In this document: piece after piece, positions 17,302 through 26,226 of the stretch
How the letters are laid out: each line of letters opens with the position of its first letter
Numbering within the stretch: the stretch's first letter is position 1
Assembly (NCBI GenBank): GCA_944393245.1
Contig: CALXZM010000001.1
Span: 1-64,000, forward strand
Direction: 5' to 3'
DNA length: 64,000 nucleotides
Source of the DNA: an uncultured Alphaproteobacteria bacterium
GTDB taxonomy: Bacteria; Pseudomonadota; Alphaproteobacteria; Rs-D84
Made by a program: the position numbers and the translations under genes
The notes under the pieces: model-generated
Seen by the model: only the letters and a program-made list of their open reading frames with translations
Databases searched by the model: none
Told to the model about the DNA's origin: nothing

Positions 17302-18776
17302 GACATGCTTCTGTATGTTTTTTTACTGACCGTATCACCAAATATATCACGCTGTTGCTTGGTCAGTGTTTCATATTGTTCCAACGATATCATACGTAAC
17401 AACAAATCATCGGTATCGCGTTGGGCCAAAACTGGTAAAATACGCTGTTCCGAAATTCCATTATCACGCAAAACCTGTTCTATGATTGCCAAACGACGGG
17501 CCGCCAACTTACGTTCATCACCATCGGATACAACACTTTGCGGAATAGAAACCTGAATCGCACGGGTTGGATTACTTAAAACAATCCCGGCATATTCCGT
17601 TAACAAATTATAATTATCGCGTGACAGTGCCGCATCACCATTGCGGAACTTTATTTTTATTTCCAACGGGCGAATTCCGCCTGTTTCGGATAAATCACGC
17701 GCAGATGTAAATCCGGCCGCATTTGCGGTCATATCACTGGCAACATCAAAACGATCATCTATTTGAAATGTAGACAGATGTTTATTTTCTGACAAGAATG
17801 TTTTTCTGAATGCACGACGCAATTCGCCGGGCGTCATTTTTGTCATATCTTCACGAACTGATGCAATACGGGGGGATTCAGCCCGCTTTACCGCGCGCAC
17901 AACAACATCATCAGACATATCATCCATTGGCACAACCATACGCGATAAATTTATACCATCGTCGGTTGTGGATACATCCGCCGTTTTCTGAACCATATTA
18001 CGCGCAACAAATGGCGCATTGTCATCATGGCCGTTCACCATGGTCGGGCGTGCAACAACATTACGCGACGCAACACGTGGTGTGGTTGCCACTGGTGCAG
18101 TCGCCACGTTATTGCCAAAATCCGATTCTGCACGTGCATAATCATCACGAACACTTTCTTCTGCACGGCGTTGTAATTCATTTAAGCGCGCAATTTGTGC
18201 GTCCAATTCAGACAACGGTTCTGACGATTGCTGAATGGGCGCAATTGATGAACGTTGTGACGCGGACACAGGTGCCGCATTTGCAACACGCGTTACAGAA
18301 CGCGATGTGGAATCCAAACTTTCTTCGGGTAAAATATCATCGGAACGAATAACAGAAAATTCATCAGGCGACGGTAAACGCAACGGTGCAACATCAGACG
18401 CCACCCCGGTATTATGCGCCCACAAATCCGTACTGGGCCGACGGGGCGCCAATATATCAGCAGACGCAACAATTTGTTCACCCGAATCAGTATTTACACG
18501 CGCCTGTTTGGTTACTGTTTTTTGTGGTGTTGCACTGCGCGCGGCAACACGACGTGTATTATTATTTTCACGTTCCGTATTATCGGCTTTATTATTTGAT
18601 GCAACAACTGGCTGTGATATTTTTTCAACTTTTTTTTCAGGCTGAACAATTTCTTCGCCAAATGCGGCACGTGCAGAAACACCGCCCGCCGCCAAATTGA
18701 CAACCGGCAAACGCACGTCTGCAAATGCCGGTAATGCAATAATCAGCGATATCACAGAGATTGCAATATGACGCAT
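17295..18776 (-). CDS. Periplasmic protein with OmpA-like C-terminal domain
   Basis: 493 residues, started at the ATG with AAGGAA upstream; it opens a signal peptide ending ALPAFA-D. A long Ala/Ser/Arg/Asp-rich, probably disordered region (about 20-340) precedes a domain resembling OmpA/MotB: IKFRNGDAALS, a helix, NPTRAIQVSIPQS, then GDERKLAARRLAIIEQVLRDNGI and a final strand. The match is divergent but in the right order. Such domains bind peptidoglycan. It is coupled to comF downstream and lies next to murG. Role inferred: anchoring or cell-wall linkage. Confidence 0.7.
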   Translation of the reverse strand: MRHIAISVISLIIALPAFADVRLPVVNLAAGGVSARAAFGEEIVQPEKKVEKISQPVVASNNKADNTERENNNTRRVAARSATPQKTVTKQARVNTDSGEQIVASADILAPRRPSTDLWAHNTGVASDVAPLRLPSPDEFSVIRSDDILPEESLDSTSRSVTRVANAAPVSASQRSSIAPIQQSSEPLSELDAQIARLNELQRRAEESVRDDYARAESDFGNNVATAPVATTPRVASRNVVARPTMVNGHDDNAPFVARNMVQKTADVSTTDDGINLSRMVVPMDDMSDDVVVRAVKRAESPRIASVREDMTKMTPGELRRAFRKTFLSENKHLSTFQIDDRFDVASDMTANAAGFTSARDLSETGGIRPLEIKIKFRNGDAALSRDNYNLLTEYAGIVLSNPTRAIQVSIPQSVVSDGDERKLAARRLAIIEQVLRDNGISEQRILPVLAQRDTDDLLLRMISLEQYETLTKQQRDIFGDTVSKKTYRSMSW

Positions 18777-18849
18777 TTTCCTTTCCTTCCTGTAATACAT
18801 CATAGAACAAATGACGAATCGCGTGCAAGCAGAAAAATGCAATCAGATA

Positions 18850-19896
18850 TTATTTTATCACTTCATCACAAATCGTTTTCACCGCGTTATTCGGCACCAG
18901 TGATTTTTTTGCCATTTTATCCAGTCGTGTCGGATTATCAAACAATTCAGTTAATGTTGCAGCCAACCATTTTGGGGTAAACTTTTCCTGGGGCACTGCA
19001 AAACCGCCCCCCAGACGCGCAAAACTGTTGGCGTTGGCAACCTGGTCTGGATTTATATTCAATGGTACCAATATTGCACCACGACCAATTGTTTCCAGTT
19101 CGATAACCGTACTGGCACCACTGCGTCCAATGACTAAATCAGAATCAACTATTGCGCCAGCCATATCATGAATAAATGATAAAACATTGGCGCGAATTTT
19201 ATTGTCTGCATATAATTTTTGCAAACGCGCAACATTTTCTGGACGTGTTTGATGCGTAACAAATATCTTTTTATTTTTCATCTGTAAAATTGCAGACGGA
19301 ACAACATCATCCAAAATTTGCGCCCCCAATGAACCGCCCGTTACCAACAATTTAGACGCATGTGGTAATGGCGCACCGGCCGCGGATAAAAATTCATGAC
19401 GCACCGGCAATCCTGTATAAACCACACGGGCCGTTGTATTTGCAGGTATGCCATCAACGGTTGGGAAACTGGTCATCAGCGTTTTTACCCAACGTAATGC
19501 AAATTTATTCGCACGCCCAATCGCCGCATTTTGTTCGTGTAAAAATGTCGGAATATGCCATAAATGCGCCGCAAACACAACCGGCACAGACGCATATCCA
19601 CCAAACGCAACAACACGCGCCGGACGAATAAAGGCAAAACGCAGTGTTAACCAGGCCGCTGATACAGCAATTTTTGATAAGGCAATTATTTGCCTGGCGC
19701 GACTTTTGGCACCGACCCCAGACGCCCAAACGCGCGCAATACGCGCACCATGTGGCGCACCATCGGCGACCATTTTTTTTACCCGCGCATCACGCGAAAT
19801 TATTATACTGTGTCCACGCGTCGCCAATTCCGCCGCAACACTTAATGCCGGAAAAACATGACCGCCCGTTCCACCAGTTGCAATCCATATTTTCAT
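18850..19896 (-). CDS. murG: UDP-GlcNAc:lipid I N-acetylglucosaminyltransferase
   Basis: 348 residues, the normal length. MurG adds GlcNAc to lipid I on the cytoplasmic face of the membrane to make lipid II. The N-terminal Gly loop GGTGGHVFPAL (residues 8-18), the second loop VTGGSLGAQILDD, GRSGASTVIELETIGRGAILVPLN for UDP-GlcNAc binding, and the DQVANA segment all fit. It follows ftsW at 17 bases, in the order mraY-ftsW-murG of the dcw cluster; murD, normally between mraY and ftsW, is missing here. Confidence 0.96.
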   Translation of the reverse strand: MKIWIATGGTGGHVFPALSVAAELATRGHSIIISRDARVKKMVADGAPHGARIARVWASGVGAKSRARQIIALSKIAVSAAWLTLRFAFIRPARVVAFGGYASVPVVFAAHLWHIPTFLHEQNAAIGRANKFALRWVKTLMTSFPTVDGIPANTTARVVYTGLPVRHEFLSAAGAPLPHASKLLVTGGSLGAQILDDVVPSAILQMKNKKIFVTHQTRPENVARLQKLYADNKIRANVLSFIHDMAGAIVDSDLVIGRSGASTVIELETIGRGAILVPLNINPDQVANANSFARLGGGFAVPQEKFTPKWLAATLTELFDNPTRLDKMAKKSLVPNNAVKTICDEVIK

Positions 19897-19913
19897 TTAT
19901 ACCCCCACGATAT

Positions 19914-21053
19914 TTATTTCCACTTGTCTTCGCGTACAATTGCCAATATCATTCCAAACAAACAACAAAATGACAACAGCGAACTGCCACCATACGATAT
20001 AAATGGTAATGTCATTCCCTTTGGCGCGAATAAATTCAATGTAGACATCAGATTGATACAAACCTGGGTGCCGAATAATGCCGCCGCCCCACCAGTTGCA
20101 TAAAACACAAATTTATCACGCGCATTCGTTGCATTTACAACCAACCGCTGTAAAACCAACATTAAAAATACTATCAACCCACATGCCAGGATTGCCCCAG
20201 CATCTTCTGCAATGGCGGCAAATATAAAATCAGTATGCGCATCAGGCAACGATTGTTTTACAAAAGAACTGTCACCCTGGCCAAACAAACCGCCGTTTTG
20301 AATTGATTGAATCGATTGGGTAACTTGGTACGTATCACCCGTCCCGGTAAAGAAAGATACTATACGATTATGCACGTGGGACATTGTAAAAAATGCAACA
20401 GTCAACAATCCAACGCCGGCCAGCACAATCCCAGGTATAAAAATCAATGGCATCCCGGCAATCAACAGCATCGCCCCCAATACAGCCAAATACAAAATCG
20501 CCGTTCCTAAATCCGGATGCTGAAAAATTATCCCCAGCGCAATTGCAAATGTTATTAAGTATGGCCACCATGACATCCATTTGAATCGCCATGCCGCACG
20601 ATTTAAAAATATATTATCACCAAACGTATCATGCATTTTTGCCAAAAACCATGCCGTCACGATTATAAATCCAGGCTTCATAATATCGGCAGGCATAATA
20701 TTGGCAATACCAAACAAAGAAACAAATCTGTCCGAACCGTTTATCGTATGTGGTGCAACCAGTGTTACCAGTAACAAAAACAGCCCCAGCGCAACATCCA
20801 AAAATGACGCCCAACGCACCCATTTTGTTGGACACATGCTGAACCCCAGTAATACTATGATTCCACCGATGTAAAAAGGAATTGCCTTTAAAATATAATA
20901 ATTCCACGGATGTCCCAAACGTTCGGCCGCAACAGAACCAGCGGAAATCATACATATTACACTAAGCCCAATTAATATCAGCACATAGACCAACAATTTA
21001 CGGTCTATTTCAAAATACCAACTGGTAAATTTGCTTTCTTCGGTTCGTAACAT
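19914..21053 (-). CDS. ftsW: Lipid II polymerase FtsW
   Basis: 379 residues, about ten membrane segments, SEDS family. HPWNYYILKAIPFY, the SGNGDS-like NGGLFGQGDS, the essential Asp in LPDAHTDFIFAAIAEDAG, and the C-terminal PKGMTLPFISYGGSSLL are all recognisable. FtsW rather than RodA is chosen for its position between mraY and murG. A TGG-TATAAT extended -10 lies only 9 bases before ATG and no ribosome binding site is seen, so the mRNA is probably leaderless and starts independently of mraY, which has its own terminator. Confidence 0.93.
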   Translation of the reverse strand: MLRTEESKFTSWYFEIDRKLLVYVLILIGLSVICMISAGSVAAERLGHPWNYYILKAIPFYIGGIIVLLGFSMCPTKWVRWASFLDVALGLFLLLVTLVAPHTINGSDRFVSLFGIANIMPADIMKPGFIIVTAWFLAKMHDTFGDNIFLNRAAWRFKWMSWWPYLITFAIALGIIFQHPDLGTAILYLAVLGAMLLIAGMPLIFIPGIVLAGVGLLTVAFFTMSHVHNRIVSFFTGTGDTYQVTQSIQSIQNGGLFGQGDSSFVKQSLPDAHTDFIFAAIAEDAGAILACGLIVFLMLVLQRLVVNATNARDKFVFYATGGAAALFGTQVCINLMSTLNLFAPKGMTLPFISYGGSSLLSFCCLFGMILAIVREDKWK

Positions 21054-21062
21054 CGTATGAAT

Positions 21063-21071
21063 ATTATACCA
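21063..21071 (-). promoter_or_regulatory. Extended -10 of ftsW, leaderless type
   Basis: TGG-TATAAT on the minus strand, nine bases upstream of ATG. The expected start of transcription falls within three bases of the start codon. Confidence 0.6.
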
Positions 21072-21110
21072 TCTTTTTGCAGAATTTGTATCGGTGAATA
21101 AATATTTATA

Positions 21111-21136
21111 AAAATCCCCGGAATGCCGGGGATTTT
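21111..21136 (-). terminator. Terminator after mraY
   Basis: Stem AAAATCCCCGG / CCGGGGATTTT with a 4-base loop between mraY and ftsW. Confidence 0.85.
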
Positions 21137-21138
21137 AT

Positions 21139-22227
21139 TTATGCAAATTTTAGCAACACCAATGCCAATCCTGAAAACAATATCGACATTATGAAAAAAC
21201 GTTCAACTATTTTAGTTTCTGGCCACCCCAGTTCTTCAAAATGATGATGCAACGGTGCGCGCAAAAATACGCGACGTCCAGTGCCGGTTACCCTGCGTGA
21301 TATTTTGAAATATACTGTTTGAATAAATGATGATAATAATATTAAAACCATCATGCCGGCGGCAATCGCCATTATTATTTCAGATTTTAACAGCATGGCA
21401 ACCGTACCCATAAATCCGCCCAGTGCCAACGACCCAACATCCCCCATAAATATTGATGCAGGCTTTGAATTATACCATAAAAATCCCAGAACAGAACCGA
21501 ATGCGGCCCCCAACACCGCGTACAGACCACTGGCCGCCGGTAAAAACATAACAGTATCCATAAACCCAATACGCGTCGCACCATACAGCGCAACCACCAA
21601 AACAATCAATACAGGCATATATAATTTAGCCAACATGCCATCCAACCCATCGGTGATATTGGTGGCGTTCGCACTGCCTGCAATAACAAAATAAGCAAAA
21701 ACATAATACCATATACCCAATGGCAAAATTATCCCAAATGGTAACGCCAGTGACAGTTCTGGAATATACAGCGGTATCGTCAGATTTATCAAATATGCCA
21801 ACAGAATTACACACAATCCTTCTAGGGCCAGGCGTGTCATCGGCGACAGACCATTTGATGCCTTGTGCGATTGCGACGAAACTTTCTTGTAATCATCAAC
21901 AAAGCCGATTGTACCAAACAAAACCAATGACAACAATGCAATCCATCCCGTCGGATTAGATATTGGCATAAACAGTATGCTGGGGATTATTATTGCCGTT
22001 ATTATTAATAATCCGCCCATGGTTGGCGTGCCAGCCTTTTTACGATGTTCTGCTGGGACGTTTTCACTGATTGGCTGACCCCGTTTTTGAATACGATGCA
22101 TCCAGTTTATAAATGGGCGACCGAACAAAGCAAAAATTAAAAACGCCAAACCAAACGCCGCCGCAAACTGGGTCCAACCACTGGCAAAAAAAGTATACCC
22201 ATGTTCCAAAAACAAAGATGTCAGCAT
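21139..22227 (-). CDS. mraY: Phospho-MurNAc-pentapeptide transferase
   Basis: 362 residues, ten membrane segments. It transfers phospho-MurNAc-pentapeptide from UDP to undecaprenyl phosphate (lipid I). KKAGTPTMGG, FVDDYKKVSSQSHKASNGLS (the DD pair), NATNITDGLDGML and PLHHHFEELGWPE are all present. AAGGAGA lies 7 bases before ATG. A 10-bp inverted repeat places the start codon in a stem and the ribosome binding site in its loop (22218-22254). Its terminator separates it from ftsW. Confidence 0.97.
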   Translation of the reverse strand: MLTSLFLEHGYTFFASGWTQFAAAFGLAFLIFALFGRPFINWMHRIQKRGQPISENVPAEHRKKAGTPTMGGLLIITAIIIPSILFMPISNPTGWIALLSLVLFGTIGFVDDYKKVSSQSHKASNGLSPMTRLALEGLCVILLAYLINLTIPLYIPELSLALPFGIILPLGIWYYVFAYFVIAGSANATNITDGLDGMLAKLYMPVLIVLVVALYGATRIGFMDTVMFLPAASGLYAVLGAAFGSVLGFLWYNSKPASIFMGDVGSLALGGFMGTVAMLLKSEIIMAIAAGMMVLILLSSFIQTVYFKISRRVTGTGRRVFLRAPLHHHFEELGWPETKIVERFFIMSILFSGLALVLLKFA

Positions 22228-22254
22228 AAAAAAATCTCCTTCTTATGCTGACAT
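22218..22254 (-). promoter_or_regulatory. Hairpin around mraY translation start
   Basis: ATGTCAGCAT / ATGCTGACAT, 10-bp perfect inverted repeat with a 17-base loop. In the mRNA the loop carries AAGGAGA, and the downstream arm contains the start codon and the next codons. It could limit ribosome access; a regulatory role is inferred. Confidence 0.5.
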
Positions 22255-22283
22255 TTTACCACATAAATATAAAAAGCCAAAAA

Positions 22284-22577
22284 TTATTTAGATGTGCATT
22301 CAATCGGTGCGCCATCATTTAAAAACATTGTCCAGTCTGTACCCTGGTTCCACAATGTTACTATTGTGTCGTTTAATTCACCAACGTATCGCGCCCCAGA
22401 CGCAGATATCGCGTGATTCAACGTCATTTCATCACCATTTATAACGGCCGTTAATGTTTCCCCATCATCAGACATATTCATTGAAACATTATATTCACCG
22501 CATACAATATCAGAATCGTTACTGGTACACGCAGATACCAAGGCACATATTGCGCCAAATAAAATAATTTTTTTCAT
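22284..22577 (-). CDS. Small lipoprotein, MliC-like lysozyme inhibitor
   Basis: 97 residues. Signal peptide with lipobox LVSAC, lipidated Cys near residue 17. The mature part has two Cys, a GEYNVSMNMSDDGETLTAVING strand pair, LNHAISASGARYVGE and LWNQGTDWTMFL. The SGARY segment, followed by W and G some residues later, is the hallmark of the MliC/PliC family of periplasmic c-type lysozyme inhibitors. The match is by eye and the protein is short but of family size. If correct it protects peptidoglycan from host lysozyme, fitting its place between mraY and the PBP1A gene. Confidence 0.65.
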   Translation of the reverse strand: MKKIILFGAICALVSACTSNDSDIVCGEYNVSMNMSDDGETLTAVINGDEMTLNHAISASGARYVGELNDTIVTLWNQGTDWTMFLNDGAPIECTSK

Positions 22578-22634
22578 ATTAATCCCCCCGTTTATATTTA
22601 TCTGGATTATAGCATATTTTTTACAATAAATTTA

Positions 22635-24683
22635 CTAAAATACGCCACCAACAACTGGACCGGATTGTTTTTGTGTTTTCTTTGGCGCGGGATTTGGATG
22701 TTGGCCGGGTTTAAACGCTTCGGTAATAATCGTGCCATTTGGGTCATCTGTGACCGATGCACCAGACATACGATTTACACGCATAAATGTTAATCCGTCT
22801 GGAACGGAAAAAGGCTGATTCTTTTCACCCGCCAACGCGGTTTTCATAAAATCTGCAAATACACGCGCGGCCATGTGACTGCCGGCACCACGCCCCAACG
22901 GGGCCGGCATATCAAATCCCAAATATACCCCGGCGATTAAGTTTTTAGAAAAACCAACAAACCAAATGTCTTTTACATCATTCGTTGTACCAGTTTTCCC
23001 AGCAATGGTATGTCCAGGCACGCGTGCCTGTTTCCCAGTACCACGTTCAACAGTGCCCTGTAATATGGAAACCATTTGATATAAACTTTGCGGATCCGAT
23101 AATGGTTGGGCATCAGATATTTTTTCAGGTGGCAATAAATCAGGCTGCCATTCTATTAATTCGGTCGTATTGCCATTTAATACTTTGCCATAACGATCCT
23201 CTATATAATCAACCAGTTTCGGCTGAATTACATATCCACCATTTACAAAGGCTGAATATCCCTGAACCAAACGCTGTAATGTTGTTTCACCAGACCCCAG
23301 TGCCAATGACAAGTTTATATTTTGCAACTTGTCCGGATAAACACCAAAACGTTGGGCAACCTCTATGGCGTTTTCAATTCCCAAACTTTGCACCATGCGC
23401 ACCGCTGGAACATTACGCGACGTTTCCAATGCATATCGCAACGGAATATCACCCAAAAACTTTTTATCATAATTTTCAGGCTTCCACAAAGTGTTATCTT
23501 CGCGCCAACCAACAATCGGCGCATCTAAAATTAATGATTCGGGTGAAGTACCACGTTCCAATGCCGCCAAATATACAAATGGTTTAATCGTACTGCCGAT
23601 TTGACGCATTGCCTGGGTGGCGCGATTAAAAGAACTTTCTTTAAACGAACGCCCACCTGACATTGCCACGACACGCCCAGTATGCGGATTCATTGCGATG
23701 ATTGCACCCTGTAACCTTGGTTCGTCTGGGCCACGATTTTCATTATATCTGTCCAATTCGCGATTTAATGCCGCACTGGCCGCATGCTGAAATTCAGGAA
23801 CAATTGTTGTTTTTATGTACAGACCCTGGTTATACAATGTTTCACGCCCCAATGATTCCAATAATTGACGACGAACCTCTTCGGCAAAATATTGAAAGTC
23901 TTCTTCCATTTGGGCGGTAAAACCACTGTTGATATTTAATGGTTCTGCTGCGGCCACAGCGGCATCGGCCGGGGTTATATATTCTTCTTCGACCATGCGG
24001 TTTAAAACATAATTGCGACGTTCAACAGCCTTGTCACGGTTGTTTGGTGCCTTTGGCAGGGCGGCCAAAAACGCACATTCTGACAATGTTAATTCAGATA
24101 CAGGCTTGTTAAAATACATCAATGCCGCAGAACCAACACCATACGCACGCGCCCCTAAATATATCTGATTCATGTACAGTGTTAAAATGTGTTCCTTGGA
24201 AAAAGTACGTTCCAGACGCAGGGCTAAAATAGCCTCTTTTATCTTGCGCGAAATGGTACGTTCAGATGTCAGGAAAAAATTCTTGGCCACCTGTTGCGTA
24301 ATGGTTGATGCCCCGGAAAAGCGCGCATCAAATCCCAACATATGCAACCCGTTATTTATCAATGCACGGGTAATACCCTGAATATCTATGCCCGGATGAG
24401 TCCAGAAATTTTGATCTTCGGCGGCGATAAATGCATTAACCAACTGGGGCGGTAAATCATTATAGTCAATAAAAACCCGACGTTCTTCGGCGTATTCGAT
24501 TAACAAACTGCCGTCTGATGCATACAAGCGTGTCGCCACAGGCGGGGCATATGTCGCCAGTTTTTTATAATCCGGCAAATCATTGCCATAAATAAAAACC
24601 AATACCGCCAACGCGGCAATCCCCAACGTAAATCCCCAAAACAGGATATTTAACAAAACACGCAATACTTTTTTTAATTTCAT
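22635..24683 (-). CDS. mrcA: Bifunctional penicillin-binding protein 1A
   Basis: 682 residues, shorter than most PBP1A (about 800). N-terminal membrane anchor (about 8-30). Glycosyltransferase family 51: EDQNFWTHPGID with the catalytic Glu near 88, ASTITQQVAKNFFLT, RKIKEAILALRLE. Transpeptidase domain: serine motif STIKP near 361, and KTGTTND near 563. It polymerises lipid II and cross-links peptides in the periplasm. The C-terminal tail is short, Pro/Lys-rich. The 24705 ORF lies 21 bases upstream on the same strand. Confidence 0.93.
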   Translation of the reverse strand: MKLKKVLRVLLNILFWGFTLGIAALAVLVFIYGNDLPDYKKLATYAPPVATRLYASDGSLLIEYAEERRVFIDYNDLPPQLVNAFIAAEDQNFWTHPGIDIQGITRALINNGLHMLGFDARFSGASTITQQVAKNFFLTSERTISRKIKEAILALRLERTFSKEHILTLYMNQIYLGARAYGVGSAALMYFNKPVSELTLSECAFLAALPKAPNNRDKAVERRNYVLNRMVEEEYITPADAAVAAAEPLNINSGFTAQMEEDFQYFAEEVRRQLLESLGRETLYNQGLYIKTTIVPEFQHAASAALNRELDRYNENRGPDEPRLQGAIIAMNPHTGRVVAMSGGRSFKESSFNRATQAMRQIGSTIKPFVYLAALERGTSPESLILDAPIVGWREDNTLWKPENYDKKFLGDIPLRYALETSRNVPAVRMVQSLGIENAIEVAQRFGVYPDKLQNINLSLALGSGETTLQRLVQGYSAFVNGGYVIQPKLVDYIEDRYGKVLNGNTTELIEWQPDLLPPEKISDAQPLSDPQSLYQMVSILQGTVERGTGKQARVPGHTIAGKTGTTNDVKDIWFVGFSKNLIAGVYLGFDMPAPLGRGAGSHMAARVFADFMKTALAGEKNQPFSVPDGLTFMRVNRMSGASVTDDPNGTIITEAFKPGQHPNPAPKKTQKQSGPVVGGVF

Positions 24684-24704
24684 GATTTGAAAATTTTAAG
24701 ATAT

Positions 24705-25001
24705 TTATTCCGCGTTTGCAAGTTTTGTGTTCAATATACAAAACATGAATTCAGTTTTATTTTCTGGCGTTTTAAAATCAGATATGATATAATATGTCGG
24801 CATTTGGAAGCAGACCAAATGTGAGGCATCAAAACCTCTATCAAGCACGCACCGGGTTGCGTTAAAATCCTGCCAACCGTTCTGGGTTGGAGGGGAACGA
24901 ATATATCGAATAAGTTCCGCTATAGCTTGATGTAGTTTTGAACCTCCAACCTCCTTTGATGAAATCGTCACAATGTGCGATTGTTTATGGGAATGCCCCA
25001 T
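24705..25001 (-). CDS. Possible small protein, atypical codon use
   Basis: 98 codons with GGAGA four bases before ATG. No family recognised; the first half could form a helix (KLHQAIAELIRYIRS) and the second half has beta character with three Cys. Codon use (CTA, CTT, GCT, CGA, CCT, ATA) differs from neighbours, which favour CTG/TTG, GCA/GCC and CGC/CGT, so the sequence may be foreign. The start lies in the loop of a perfect 10-bp hairpin. The same region also folds as several hairpins on the plus strand, so an RNA gene is an alternative. Confidence 0.45.
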   Translation of the reverse strand: MGHSHKQSHIVTISSKEVGGSKLHQAIAELIRYIRSPPTQNGWQDFNATRCVLDRGFDASHLVCFQMPTYYIISDFKTPENKTEFMFCILNTKLANAE

Positions 25002-25028
25002 CTTATCTCCACAAACCCGGGCATTCCC
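24989..25028 (-). promoter_or_regulatory. Hairpin enclosing start of 24705 ORF
   Basis: GGGAATGCCC (24989-24998) and GGGCATTCCC (25019-25028) form a perfect 10-bp stem. The 20-base loop holds both GGAGA and the ATG of the minus-strand ORF. The arrangement resembles the one at mraY. Confidence 0.45.
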
Positions 25029-25147
25029 ACCAAGTTATGCGGCCCGGCTTTTTATTTTTTGGCCCGGCAAAAAATAACATCTTGACGTTTCTCTCTTCTA
25101 ATAACATCAAATAAAAACAGCGGTTGCGTCCGCACCGGGCCATCAAA

Positions 25148-25169
25148 AAAACCGCCATGTGGCGGTTTT
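25148..25169 (-). terminator. Terminator after SuhB-like gene
   Basis: Stem AAAACCGCC / GGCGGTTTT with loop ATGT and T-tract, 25 bases past the stop of the 25194 gene. Confidence 0.85.
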
Positions 25170-25193
25170 ATTTTTCTGTAACAATATGGGGGA

Positions 25194-25898
25194 TTAAATT
25201 TCCACGTGACCATTGGTGGCAATCAAATCAACATCCATAGAAATTTTACCACCTGATTCACGAACCAATAAATCACCCGCCGCAATTTCAGCAAAATCCA
25301 ACGGGTCAGATATAAATGCATCAAATTTACCCGCCGCAACCCATGCCAAATCCAATGCAGGACACCCAGTACGACGAACGTCACCAACCGTTGCACGACC
25401 ATCTGATGTATTATATGCAACCGTTAAATCAGATGGTTCCGATAAACCAGAAACACGCATACGCGCCGAATGATACGCAGAAAAAACATATGAACCGCGT
25501 CCCGATTCGGCATAATACAAACGTTCATCAATCGGTGAATAAACCAATGCAATTTTTGTTTCGTCATTTGAACGCAGTGCCAACGAAATCGCAAAATGTG
25601 GATTTGCACGAACAAAATTCGCAGCACCCGATAATGCCAACACAAATTCATCACGACCATCACCGTCGTGTGTTATGTTTGGCGTCAATAACCCCGCAGA
25701 CGGACGAACCAACAATAAATCATTCAGGATACTTTCTTCTATCCTGGTGGCGGCCTTTTTCACAAAATCACGCGCGCCATTTAATGATTGCTGCAAGTTT
25801 TCAACTTCGCCAAAATCATGACGCAAACCAGACGCCGTGCGCTGTAACGCCATAAACATTTTGTTTAATTCGGTTGAACCCTTTATCAGCAGTTCCAT
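25194..25898 (-). CDS. Inositol-monophosphatase-like protein lacking catalytic residues
   Basis: 234 residues in the SuhB/IMPase fold: the NFVRANPHFAISLALR strand-helix, GCPALDLAWVAAGKFDAFIS, and IAAGDLLVRESGGKI match the family in order. The metal-binding motifs do not: the DPxDGTxNF motif reads LALSGAANF, the GEE segment is not recognisable, and the WD before IAAG is replaced by FAE. The protein is therefore probably not a phosphatase. E. coli SuhB has a second role in rRNA transcription with NusA; a non-enzymatic role is a plausible inference. GGGGG precedes the ATG. Confidence 0.8.
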   Translation of the reverse strand: MELLIKGSTELNKMFMALQRTASGLRHDFGEVENLQQSLNGARDFVKKAATRIEESILNDLLLVRPSAGLLTPNITHDGDGRDEFVLALSGAANFVRANPHFAISLALRSNDETKIALVYSPIDERLYYAESGRGSYVFSAYHSARMRVSGLSEPSDLTVAYNTSDGRATVGDVRRTGCPALDLAWVAAGKFDAFISDPLDFAEIAAGDLLVRESGGKISMDVDLIATNGHVEI

Positions 25899-25938
25899 TG
25901 TTTTCCCCCGTCGCTAAATCCAAAACAATAAATGCAGA

Positions 25939-26151
25939 TTAAAATTTAAATCCAGCAAATTTACTTTTGAATTTGGTTGCGCGCTGGCCCTTTTCACCGG
26001 CGTTGTTACGCTGGCCCGTCCAGGCGGAATGATTCAAATTATCTGTGGATAAAACCATGTCCTTGTTAACAGACGAATACATTTTTACAGTGTTGCCGTC
26101 CGTCATTGTAACATTGATTTCATAATATTCAGGATGAATACCTTTTTTCAT
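25939..26151 (-). CDS. rpmE: 50S ribosomal protein L31
   Basis: 70 residues. MKKGIHPEYYEINVTMTDGN and SHPAWTG-like NHSAWTGQ identify L31 of the large subunit. No zinc-binding Cys set is present, so it is the zinc-independent form. The basic C-terminus KFKSKFAGFKF is usual for the family. It lies upstream of the SuhB-like gene on the same strand. Confidence 0.93.
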   Translation of the reverse strand: MKKGIHPEYYEINVTMTDGNTVKMYSSVNKDMVLSTDNLNHSAWTGQRNNAGEKGQRATKFKSKFAGFKF

Positions 26152-26226
26152 CTTTATACCCTTTTATTAAATTCAAGCCCGAAAATTATACAATTATTTT
26201 TCCAGAAATCAAGCAATATTAGCATA

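Noticed and set aside
24780-25060. tmRNA, RNase P, SRP or 6S RNA
   Set aside because: Several hairpins are present, but none of the conserved sequences of these RNAs is seen.
25003-25143. 46-codon minus-strand frame before the 24705 ORF
   Set aside because: It starts directly in the T-tract of a terminator with no ribosome binding site; kept only as part of a finding.
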